This document shows positions 27,701-38,000 of a stretch of DNA of 64,000 bases, piece by piece. The DNA comes from Lepraria neglecta (lineage: Eukaryota > Ascomycota > Lecanoromycetes > Lecanorales > Stereocaulaceae), in contig CM065653.1 of assembly GCA_033220425.1 (NCBI GenBank), forward strand, positions 4,402,001 to 4,466,000. Reading direction: 5' to 3'. The notes beneath the pieces are model-generated. The model was not told the origin of the DNA. It saw nothing but the letters and a program-made list of their open reading frames with translations, and searched no databases. The position numbers and the translations under genes were made by a program. Within the stretch, counting starts at the first letter, position 1; each line of letters starts with the position of its first letter.

Positions 27701-27947
27701 ATTCTCGATAAGGACTTATTGTGTAAGATATAGTTAATAGAGTTCTTTAAGATGAATCATCTTACTAAGGAAGCCTTAGAGAATGATTAGCCTCTACCGT
27801 TTAGAAGAAAAAACGGGTAACTATACCTTCTAGATACGAACCCCCTTGACTACCTATATAACGAATTTCCTATATATTTCATATAGGATAAGAGGAAATA
27901 GATATAGTTTATTCGCAAGAAGGGGGAGATAATTAGATATATATATA

Positions 27948-29359
27948 CAAGTGAGTGCCCGTAATCTTCACAGAAGATTACTGTAAAAATGGCTATATCT
28001 CGCTTATTTAATACTTTATTTGGAAGATTTAAGCGGATTTAGAAAGCTATATATATAGTATATTTTATATATATAAATCTAAGCCTTAACCGTAATAGGG
28101 CAAAAGTTATTAAGGATTTAGTATATTAGTACTTCGGGGGCGGCTGCGGGGGTAGCTTTAGGGAACTCCGCAGGCAAAAACATATTTTTTGAGCTTTACT
28201 TAGCCAAATCTTGGCTAAATTTCAAAATTCGAACGACGTTGGAAAGGGCATGCTTGGTTCCAAAACTCATAAAATTAGAATGATATTATATGACGTATAT
28301 GGCGCAGGGTATTGCTGCGAAGAAGCTGCGATACGCATTCAACTTTTGATGTTCCGGGGGAGCCAAGCTCAATACTTGGCATTTACTACCAAGCTTGCGC
28401 TGCCCGCAAAACATAGCGAAAACGCTTCTTTTACTCATAACTTTTGCGTAAATAGACCGATTTTGAAAAATTTGACGGTGTTGGAAAGCGCATGCTTGGT
28501 TCCAAAGCATATGAAATCATCTCGATATCATATGACGTATATGGCGCGAGGCATTACTGCGAAGAAGTTGCGGTGCGTATTCAACTTTTGATGTTCCGGG
28601 GGAGCCAAGCTCAATGCTTGGCATTTGCTACTGAGCTTGCACTGCCCGCAAAATATAGCGAAAACGCTTCTTTTACTCATAACTTTTGCGCAAATGGACC
28701 GATTTTGAAATTTTGACAGTATTAGAAAGCGCATGCTTGGTTCCAAGCATATGAAATCATCTCGATATCATATAACGTATGTGGCGCGGGGCATTACTGC
28801 GAAGAAGAATGCTTGGCATCTGCTACCGAGCTCGCACTACCCGCAAAACATGGCGAAAACGCTTCTTTTACTTATAACTTTTGCGCAAATGGACCGATTT
28901 TGAAAATTTGACGGTATTAGAAAGCGCATGCTTGGTTCCAAAGCATATGAAATCATCTCGATATCATATGACATATGTGGCGCGGGGCATTGCTGCGAAG
29001 AAGTTGCGGTGCGTATTCAATTTTTGATATTCCGGGGAGCCAAGCTCAATGCTTGGCATCTGCCACCGAGCTCGTACTGCCCGCAAAACATGGCGAAAAC
29101 GCTTCTTTTGCTCATAACTATTGCGCAAATGGGCCGATTCTAAAAATTCTTGATGCGCAGGCAAGCTAATGATTGAATCCAAAACTTATGAAATCATCTC
29201 GATATCATATGATGTATGTGGCGCGAGGCAGTGCTGCGAAGAAGTTGCGGCGCGCATTCAACCACAGTTTGATGGTTGATGCCAAGCATCCTTTGACTAC
29301 CCGATTTGGTATCAGTTGCCTGAATAGGCATTAAAACCTATTCTGTTATTAGAAGAAGA
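27948..29359 (-). mobile_element. Helitron C, non-autonomous, nested
   Basis: 1412 bp, reverse orientation: the left end CAAGTGAGTGCCCG with the hairpin is the 3' terminus and the right end ...TTATTAGAAGAAGA is the 5' terminus. It lies between ...ATATA and TAATCAG, again A and T. Removing it rejoins the RepHel reading frame of Helitron A without gain or loss. It carries no coding region; it is mainly about four copies of a roughly 240-bp subterminal repeat. Confidence 0.88.
28200..29285. repeat. Subterminal repeat array of Helitron C
   Basis: The motif CGAAAACGCTTCTTTT recurs near 28418, 28657, 28855 and 29093, spacings of about 239, 198 and 238. Each unit also holds TCATCTCGATATCATATGAC and GCATGCTTGGTTCC-type blocks. 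Short frames in the units are by-products of the repeat, not genes. The array is less RIP-altered than its surroundings. Confidence 0.85.
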
Positions 29360-29680
29360 TAATCAGTCCTAAGCAGGGTAATTTATACTATTACCGACTC
29401 CTTCTTACCTACCGTTAGGGGGTAATATTATTTAATAATCTGCGGACTATTAATAGCGAGCTTCTAATATATAAAGTGGCCTGCGTTTAACTTAGATTAG
29501 TAGAGAACGATAAGTACTACGTTAAGGTACTAGAGGAAGTAAAGACTCTTTGCTTACTAGTAGTACTATAAGGTCTTTTCGTAACTATTCTATTAGAACT
29601 ATACCCGGAGGACCCTTTAGCGCTTTAGGAGAAATTTAAAGCAAGGTATATATCTATTTTTATTACTGTAATCGTTATTT

Positions 29681-29830
29681 TTCTATCTAAGTCGGACTAT
29701 ATTCTATATCTAAGTCGGACTATATTCTATATCCGAGTCGGACTATATTCTATATCCGAGTCAGACTATATTTAACCGAGTCGAACTATATTCTCTATCC
29801 GAGTTAGACTATATATTCTAACTATTAAAA
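29681..29830. repeat. 24-bp tandem repeat in Helitron A
   Basis: Five to six imperfect copies of a unit of the type TCCGAGTCGGACTATATTCTA, with transition differences between copies. It lies between the Rep and helicase parts of the Helitron coding region; 24 bases equals eight codons. Confidence 0.75.
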
Positions 29831-32270
29831 TAGTATATCGGACGACTATACCCGTATATTGAATAAGTGTTTCGCCTACTATATAGATATCCTCTAGGAC
29901 CATAAGGACGAATATATACGAGACCTAGTATTTTAAGCTGAGCAATATGCTCTATATTTGATTTCTAGCTAGTTAGACTACTAGTCTACCGCCGAAAGTA
30001 GCCTTAGCCTCGAGCTATTTAACCTTCCGCCGGTTATTATTCTATTCGATCTTCTATATAAATCGCGAATTCAGAACTATCTACTTCGCGAAGAGATATC
30101 TTATAATATTATACTAGAAGATATAGAAGTTGAATAGTAGAAGCTTAATACCGACTAACGTCTAGTAGCCGAAAAGATTATAGCGGCGGTAGATAAGAAT
30201 AAGAATAATAAATTTGGTACGGGTGTACTATTCTTTTTAAACGGCGCTGGCGGTACTAGGAAGACTATAGTCTAGAATACTATTCTGAAGAAGCTCTGTT
30301 CTCAGAAGCGTGTTACTTTAGTAGTAGCGTCTTTAGGTATCGCTGCGACCCTATTAGACGGTGGATATACTACCTATTCGCGATTCAAGATCCTATTAGA
30401 CGCTGAGAGTATATCCAGTTACGGTATTCAGAAAGGGACTAACCTTACAGAGTTAATTAAGCGGGCGTATATCATCTTCTAGGACGAAGTACCTATATAG
30501 AGTCGTTTCGCCGTTAAATACGTTAGCTATTCTTTATAGGATCTTTACGGTAATAACGGTACTTACTTTGGTAGTAAGGTCGTTTGCTTTTGCGGCGATT
30601 TCCGTTAGACCTTGCTAGTAGTCCCGGGGGGGACCGCAGGCGTTATTATTAATACCTGTATCTAGAAGGCGGCGTTCTAGGACGAGGTAACTATTCTTCG
30701 CCTTACTACTAATATATATCTAAGTAATCGAGGTCTTACCGAAGAAGGTAGGCGGTGAATAGCAGAATTTACTAAAGCTCTCCTATATATTAGTAATAGT
30801 AAAGGTAATATAGTCGACCTAGTTACTAAGGATAAGAAGACTCCCTAGAAATATAGATACCTGCCTGAGAATACTATAGATATACTAATCGATAAAATTT
30901 ATCCTACTATTAGTAGAGATCTTCTAGACCGGTACTATCTAACTAAACGAGTAATTCTGGCTATTATAAATAAGGATGTCTAGAGAGTAAATAACTATAT
31001 TCTCGACCGTATACGGGGCGACTACTATAAGTACTAGAGTTTCGATCAAGCGGTAAACCCTGAGGAAAACGAGATATTCCCTAACGAGTACTGGAATAAA
31101 TTCTATAAGCCTTTACTGCTACCGTATAAGCTATAGTTAAAGGTAGGGATACTAGTAATATTAATAAGGAACCTAGATATACCCCGTCTCTATAATAGGA
31201 CCCGTATTCTACTTACCGAATATAGGAGATACGTCCTTAAGGGTAATATTATAGGTAGGAGTTTCGACGGTAGCGAGATAGTCTTATATAAGATCCCTTT
31301 GCAGTCTAAGGATGGTAATAAGTATATCCCTACCCCGTTCACCTGCAAGTAGTTCCCTATACGCCCTGCCTTCGCAATAACTATTAATAAGTCGTAGGGG
31401 CAGTCGATAAAGTATATAGGACTCAACCTACGATCCCGTCCAGCGTTTATCTATAGATAATTCTATATTAGTAACTCGCGCGTTACTATAGAGTCGAACC
31501 TATATATAATTAGTCTAGATTTGGATGACTATATTATGTATAAGCTTATAAATAACCCGGTCTATAAGCAGGTGCTACTATAGGTCTAGTACTCGCAGAA
31601 CGGTACTCGCAGAATGGTTATAGCTAATAGGAGTTACTCGAAACGACGCTAAGCCTCTTTGGGAATATATATCAAACTCGTAGATTACGGCAATCGACTT
31701 TTCAGTACGATTCGGGGTTAGATTTTACTCGGTATAGAGGTCTGAGATAGCTATTATTTAGATTTATAAATGGCGGTAACTATATCTTAACGCTTGAAGA
31801 TATTAGCTAATAAGCTTACAGGCGTATAGATATAGATTATATTATCGCCCCGGTATGGTTTCTTTATAAATAATCGCGATATTACTATTATATAACCTCG
31901 CTGTCGATAGATACAAAAACAGGCATTTCGCGGACAAGGTTTCAGCCCTATACCAAGCCCGACTTTATGGCGCGCGTGTTTAGCCAATTAGAATTTCACA
32001 GGCCTGGCACTAGCGCAGGCCTGTAAAATATCTAGCCAACCGGCGCTGATTCCGGACCCGAGAAATAGCCGAGCGCGCGCGTATTTTCAAATCCTGGACC
32101 TTTATGCCCGCTCCTTAGTATTAAAATCTTACTATTTCAATAACTTTAGAAGTATTAGAGTTAGAGCTTAACTTTATATATATAAAATATACTATAAATA
32201 GCGGGCTTTCTAACGCCGCTTAAATTTTCTAAATCGAGTATAAAATAAGCGAGATATAGTAGTTTTTACG

Positions 32271-32291
32271 GTAATCTTCTGTGAAGATTAC
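32271..32291 (+). other. 3' terminal hairpin of Helitron A
   Basis: Perfect stem GTAATCTTC / GAAGATTAC with loop TGT, 13 bases before the CTTG terminus. In Helitrons such a hairpin marks the end of rolling-circle replication. The same structure occurs near 27960 (inverted), near 33510 and, with one change, near 57365 (inverted). Confidence 0.85.
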
Positions 32292-32304
32292 GGGTACTAA
32301 CTTG

Positions 32305-32332
32305 TAGTTATTATAGATAAACTTACTAAGTA
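32305..32332 (+). other. 28-bp sliver of B1 between two Helitrons
   Basis: This short stretch matches the integrase region of the related A1 element near 19896-19925. It is missing between 23831 and 33538, which proves that two separate Helitrons interrupt B1 rather than one composite. Confidence 0.85.
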
Positions 32333-33537
32333 TCTTTCTTCTAATAATAGATTATGAGGAAATTCGGAGCAATTCCGCACTTGCAGCCAATGAGAATGGC
32401 CCTATACTTCTCCCCCCTAATAGTACGCTTTTCGGCCTAGCGCCTTCAACCACCAAAAGTTGAATCCGTATCGCAACTTCTTCGCAGCAATGCCCCGCGC
32501 CACATACGTCATATGATATCGAGATGATTTCATAAGTTTTGGAGTCAATTATTAGCTTGCTTGCGCATCAAGAATTTTTAGAATCGGCCTATTTGCGCAA
32601 TAGTTATGAGCAAAAGAAGCGTTTTCGCCATGTTTTGCATGCAGCGCGAGCTCGGTGGCAAATTCTTTACAGTACTTCCCCGCGCCACATACGTCATATG
32701 ATATCGAGATGATTTCATAAGTTCTGGAGCCAAGCATGCGCTTTCTAACACCGTCAAAATTTTCAAAATCGGTCCATTTGCGCAAAAGTTATGAGCAAAA
32801 GAAGCGTTTTCGCCATGTTTTTCTGGCGGCGCGAGCTCGGTGGCAAATGCCAAGCACTGAGCTTGGCGCCCCCGGACCCTGGAACATCAAAAGTTGAATA
32901 TACTGCGCACTTCTTCCCCACGCCATATACGTCATATAATATCGATATAATTTCATGAGTTTTGGAACCAAGCCTGCGCTTTCCAACGCCGCTAAAATTT
33001 TCAAAATCGGTCTATTTGCGCAAAGGTTATAAGTAAAAGAAGCGTTTTCGCCGTGTTTTGCGGGCAGCGCAAGCTTATGGCAAATGCCAAGCATTAAGCT
33101 TGGCGCCCCCGGACCCTGGAACATCAAAAGTTGAAGGCGCATCGCAACTTCTTCGCAGTAATGCCTTACGCCACATACGTCATATGATATCTATGTAATT
33201 TCATGAGTTCTGCAACCAAGCATGCGCTTTCTAACGCCGTTCGAATTTTGAAATTTAGGTAAGATTTGGCTAAGGAAAGCTTAAAAAACATGTTTTGGCC
33301 TACGGAGTTCCCTGAAGCTGCCCCCGCAGTCAGCCCCGAAGTGCCTCCGGAGTACTCAAATATTCAACCCTTAATAACTTTTAACATATTAGGGTTAGGG
33401 CTTAGCTTTATATATATAAATATACTATAAATAGAGGGATTTTTAATTCCGCTTAAATCTTCTAAATCGAGTATGAAATAAGCGAGATATAGCCGTTTCT
33501 ACGGTAATCTTCTGTGAAGATTACGGGCACTAACTTG
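32333..33537 (+). mobile_element. Helitron B, non-autonomous
   Basis: 1205 bp, 5' TCTTTCTTCTAATAATAG, 3' hairpin then GGGCACTAACTTG. It is inserted in B1 between ...AAGTA and TATAATT, only 28 bp downstream of Helitron A and in the same orientation. It holds about three subterminal repeat units (CGTTTTCGCC motif near 32612, 32803 and 33042) and no transposase. It depends on RepHel from elsewhere. Confidence 0.88.
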
Positions 33538-34016
33538 TATAATTATAATACTATTCAAAGAAACCTATAAAGTAGATTAGCTAGCTTTTATACTACTTAA
33601 TAAGCTAATAAGGGATTATAGTATACCTAAATCAATAATATCCGATAGAGATAAATTATTTATATCTAACTACTAGAGAACGCTAATAGTAGCGATTAGA
33701 ACGAAACTCCGGATATTGATAGTATATTATCTATAGACTAATAGATAAATAGAACGTGCCAATTAAACGATAGAAGTATACCTAAGGTATTATATAAACT
33801 AAAAACAAGATAACTAGGTTTTACTACTTCTAATAGTATAACTAGTATATAATAATAATAAGTCAGATATAATAGGCCTGATACCGTTCTTCGCCAACTA
33901 CGGAAAGAATATAAATATATTTCTAGATCTAAGGAAGGGACCTGATATAGAAAAGGCCTTAGTTAAGGTAGAAGAGCTTAAGAATTTGTATAAAGATATA
34001 TAAAGGTCTATTAAGA

Positions 34017-34189
34017 TATTAGGAGAAAGAGGCTCTCTATATAAGTATTGAATAATATTAATAATAAGTAAGATATTGAGTGTTCTATGGAGAGAAATCT
34101 GTATATAAGTATGCGCCAAGCCGCTAGTACTGAAGGTACACAAGTAGACTGAGATAAGGATTGTATATATATATGCAATAACCGTAACA
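34017..34189 (+). mobile_element. Small solo LTR, family E
   Basis: 173 bp, TATTAGGAG (RIP form of TGTTAGGAG) to CCGTAACA, flanked by TAAGA (34012-34016 and 34190-34194). It interrupts B1 downstream of its integrase region; A1 and A2 lack it at the matching place. The family is not assigned because no internal part is present. Confidence 0.75.
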
Positions 34190-34390
34190 TAAGAGCTCTA
34201 ATAGTAAGTTAAAGGAATAAATTAATAAGAAAAGAAAGAATATTCCTCAGCTAAAAGAGGGGGATAAAGTATACCTCCTAATAAAAAATATAAGAATAAC
34301 GAGACTAAGCAAGAAACTAGATTATATTAAGGTTAGACTATTCTTAATTAAACGGATAAAAGGACCAGTTAACTATAAACTCTAACTTCT

Positions 34391-34622
34391 TGTTACGACC
34401 CACGGCGGTTATATACCTAATGGTGCGATAGCCGCCTAGGGTTCCGTGTATCTTATGCTTCTGTAGGAGAGGAGTTACTTAGGTAGAATGGTAGTCTTCG
34501 TCGATGGAGGTAGTTAATACGTTCTATATTAATAACTAGTAAAGTATAGTACAAGGAGTACCAGGAAGATTAACCAAGTTGAACACGCTGTTCCAAGCAG
34601 TGGGCAGAGCCCCGTATATATA
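34391..34622 (-). repeat. A3 3' LTR, left piece
   Basis: TGTTACGACCCACGG... to ...CCCCGTATATATA. It is the reverse complement of the family A LTR end. It continues at 41167 after the inserted A2. Confidence 0.85.
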
Positions 34623-35033
34623 TATTAGAACCATTGGTTCTAACAGGACTGTCCTGTAGGACGAGGTACTATAGATAGGACTAGTAGCTGAAGCGATAAG
34701 CGCAACGAGCGACGTGCGCTTATAGCGCTCAAGAATGATAAGCGTAATGAGCGCCGTGCGCTTATAACGCTTATAGAGTACTTGGTAGGGTTTCTTATAT
34801 CTATATACGCGGGGCTCTACCTACTATTTAGAATAGTATATTCAACTTAGTTAATCTTCCTAGTACTCCTTATACTATACTTTACTAGTTATTAATATAG
34901 AATATATTGATTACCTCCAATTATAAAGACTGCTATCCTACCTAAGTAACTCCTCTCCTATAGAAGCATAAGATATATATACCTATACGTAGCTATCGCA
35001 CTATTAGGTATATAACTACTATAGGTCGTAATA
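34623..35033 (+). repeat. A2 5' LTR
   Basis: 411 bp, RIP form of TGTTAG to a RIP form of GTAACA; body starts at CTTTGAATACCC. Confidence 0.88.
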
Positions 35034-38000
35034 CTTTGAATACCCTAAAGGATAAGTTCTTTAATAACCTCAGGCAGAAACCCTACCCTAAGTACCTTAA
35101 CGGTTACTAGCTAGAGACGCTATACTATAGACGAAGGATCTAGAAAAAGGATTAAGGTTATAGTACTAGACCTATACTATAGAGACAGGGACAAGCTTAA
35201 GCCGTAGCTTACGCAAGTATAACTATACCTTCTATTCCAGGGAGATTTGCTCCTAGTAACTAGATATACTACCTTCGCTATATTATACCTATAAGGATAG
35301 GCCTAGAAGTAGGTTAAACCTTTCCTAAAGAAGTATATAGAAGATAATAATAAAGACAGCGACGTTAAGTTATAGATAGAAAGTATACCAAAGTTTATAG
35401 TTAAAATCCGCTATATATTCAGACCTTCTAATAAGGTAAATATAGTAATATATATTATCTAGTATATAAAGTAGAAGAAGTTAGTGTTAGAGTTTTTAAC
35501 TTAGTTTTAAATATATACTACTAAAACGGGCTAGGATAATAATACGCTAATAATAATATATTATTATAGCCTTAAAGATAATATTAAAGATAAGCTTATA
35601 AGATTCGGAGGAGTAATTAATACTCTAGATAGACTTATTAAAAATACGATTAAGATTAATAATAAACTATTTAAATAATCTATAGAGAAGCGATATAACA
35701 GAGGAGTTAGCGGAACCTAATATAAAGGATTTTTCTTAAAAACGAGAAATTATAGATAAGATTACAGGGAATATAATACTTACTGTAGTATAGTACTAAT
35801 AGAGATTAACTTTATATAGATAGGAAAGAAGAAAGGAAACTTTAAAGGGAAAAAGTAGTACGGGGGAAAGAAAGTAATTACTTACTATAGCTATAGTAAA
35901 CTAGGTTATATAGCTAGAGACTGCAGGTCGAAGAATATAGTATACCGACTATAGATAAATATAATCGAAGGAGGACCTCTAGATAATAAGGAAAACTCTA
36001 AAGAAATATAGTAACCCTATAATAAAGAAGAATTCAGTTAGGATTCGGAAGATAATACCTTTAAATTAGAATTTAATAAAGAAGTATAGAGGTATTACTA
36101 TAGGGATAGTAATAGATCTTAATAATATAAGACGGATTAGGAATAGCGGAAAGCTAGTCCGGAGAGACCAGCGTCGATACCCGAACCTAGATCTACTATA
36201 TCCTAAGTAGAAGAAAAATTACTAGAGATTAAGGAACCTTAATTAGATGAAGATAAATATAAGCTCTTTAATAAAATTAAAGGTAAAGTATAAGGTATAC
36301 TAAAGGAGTAATTATCTATAAAACCCGGATAGGAAGAACCTATACAAGACTATTAATATAATAGGGAATATTAGTAATATAGCAAGATTCTATATACTAA
36401 ATATATATTACCTAATTATTTAATATATAGGGAAGAAAGAGGCTATCTAGCGAAAGAATATACGGTACCTCTACTAAAGAGAACCCTTTATAGAGAAACC
36501 TAGTAGTATAAATATAAGGAAGATAGGTACTAATAGTATCTTACAAGTAAGAGGAAGTATTATTACTTCCTATACTTTATAGAGAAGTAGGAGAAGGAAA
36601 GGAATAACTCCCTTAAAGTCTTTAAGAACGGAGCTTACAACTAAGTACTATGGTATAGCTACTTATATAATAAATATATTCCGTATAAGGGAATAAAGGA
36701 AGTATATAGACTCCTACTATTACAGGGAAAAGAATAATCCCTTATACTATAGGGAAGCACGAGGAGATTAATACGTTATTCCCTAAATAACAACTATATT
36801 CCGCGTAGTACTATACTTATATTATTATACTAGTAAATATTAATAGATAGCAGACTATAGCGATAATAGATAGCGGGGCTATAGGAAATTTCATCTTAAG
36901 GAACTTAGTAGACTTAAGCGGCCTACTAACCCGAAAGAAGAAATTATCCTATAAGCTACGCCTAGCTAATAGGTTAGTATTCTTAATAGGAAAAGTAGAG
37001 GAGGAGATATACTCCCTACTAGTAATAATTTAGTAATACTATAAGGAGATTATATTCGATATAGTTAGGATAGCTACTTATAATATTATTTTAGGAATAC
37101 TTTAGTTAAATAAATATAATCTAGAAATTAACTAGAAGACGAAAGTACTTAAATTCGGATAATCTAGAGATATTACTAGTATTAGACCTATTAGTTAATA
37201 GTAGATAATAATAGATAAGAGAAAGAACTAAAGACCGGTCGAAGTATATATTACTTTATTCTTAAATAATAAGAGTAACTTCTAAAAGAGAAGGCTTAAC
37301 TCCTTAGTTACTAGTAAGGGTTAGTAGGATACTAAAGAGAGAGCTATTAAAGGAAAAGACGAACCTTCTATAATCCCTCGGGAATATAAATAGTAGGTAT
37401 ACCTATTTAAGGAAGAGACGAGCGTAAAAGTATTACCTAAGTACTAACTATAGGATTATAAAATCGAACTCGAACCTAGTAAGATACCGATATTTAGACC
37501 TATCTATATATTATCGGAAAAGGAACTTACTATACTTTATAGGTATATCGATAAGAACCTTAAGAAAGGATTTATTCAGGAATCTAAATTACTAGTAGGC
37601 TATCTAATCCTCTTCGCGCCGAAGAAGGATAGAAGCTTAAGACTATATATTAACTATCGAAAGTTAAACGATATTACTATCAAGAATTATTATCTATTAC
37701 TAAATATTAGTAAGCTATAGGATCGGCTTAGCAAGGTAAAGATATTTACGAAACTAGACCTTAGGGGCGTATATAATCTAATCTAGATAAAAGAAGGCGA
37801 AGAATAGAAAACTACCTTCTAGACTAGATATAGCTACTACGAGTACTTAGTAATACCGTTTAGACTTACTAACGTACTAGTAACCTGCTAAGTACTTATT
37901 AATAATATTATATAAGTATATTTAGATCGAATAGCGATAGCGTACCTTAATAATATCTTGATTTACTCTAAGAATAAGGAAGAATATATTAAGTATATAT

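Larger units (their letters stand above)
24240..31600 (+). pseudogene. Helitron Rep-helicase (RepHel) remnant
   Basis: The transposase of Helitron A. Recognisable parts in order: an N-terminal region with a YYAISPLLPEEG-type block near 25345; a Helitron-like N domain about 26620-26900 (FFITFIYNPN near 26800); the Rep nuclease region about 26900-27480, where the HUH motif position reads GLPYTY (27006-27023) instead of the usual GLPHxH, as expected from C-to-T changes at His codons; then, after the nested Helitron, a SPKQGNLYY block at 29360 and the SF1 PIF1-like helicase with Walker A GAGGTRKT near 30245, an acidic Walker B near 30480 and a FAITINKS motif near 31374. Stop codons are frequent, mostly TAG or TAA where Gln or Trp would be expected. 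It is inactive. Confidence 0.85.
23832..32304 (+). mobile_element. Helitron A, autonomous type
   Basis: A rolling-circle transposon of 8473 bp, about 7.06 kb without the nested copy at 27948-29359. The 5' end is TCTTTCTTCTAATAATAG; the 3' end is a 9-bp-stem hairpin (32271-32291) followed by GGGTACTAACTTG. The host element B1 reads ...GATTA before it and TAGTTATT... after it, so it sits between A and T with no target duplication, as Helitrons do. The same ends occur on three other copies in the window. The terminal four bases are CTTG instead of the usual CTRR. It encodes Rep and PIF1-type helicase remnants on the plus strand and is extensively RIP-mutated. Confidence 0.88.

Noticed and set aside
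28211-29182. Several overlapping short open frames on both strands in Helitrons B, C and D
   Set aside because: The same peptide recurs because the DNA is a tandem repeat; both strands are open in similar places, so coding is unlikely.
28200-29285. CRISPR-like array
   Set aside because: Units are about 240 bp, adjacent without unique spacers, and the genome is eukaryotic.
32271-32304. Hairpin as a transcription terminator
   Set aside because: It recurs at the 3' ends of four Helitrons at a fixed distance from CTTG and has no T-run; it is a Helitron terminus.
23832-33537. A single 9.7-kb composite Helitron
   Set aside because: The 28-bp host sliver at 32305-32332 and a full set of 5' and 3' ends show two separate elements.
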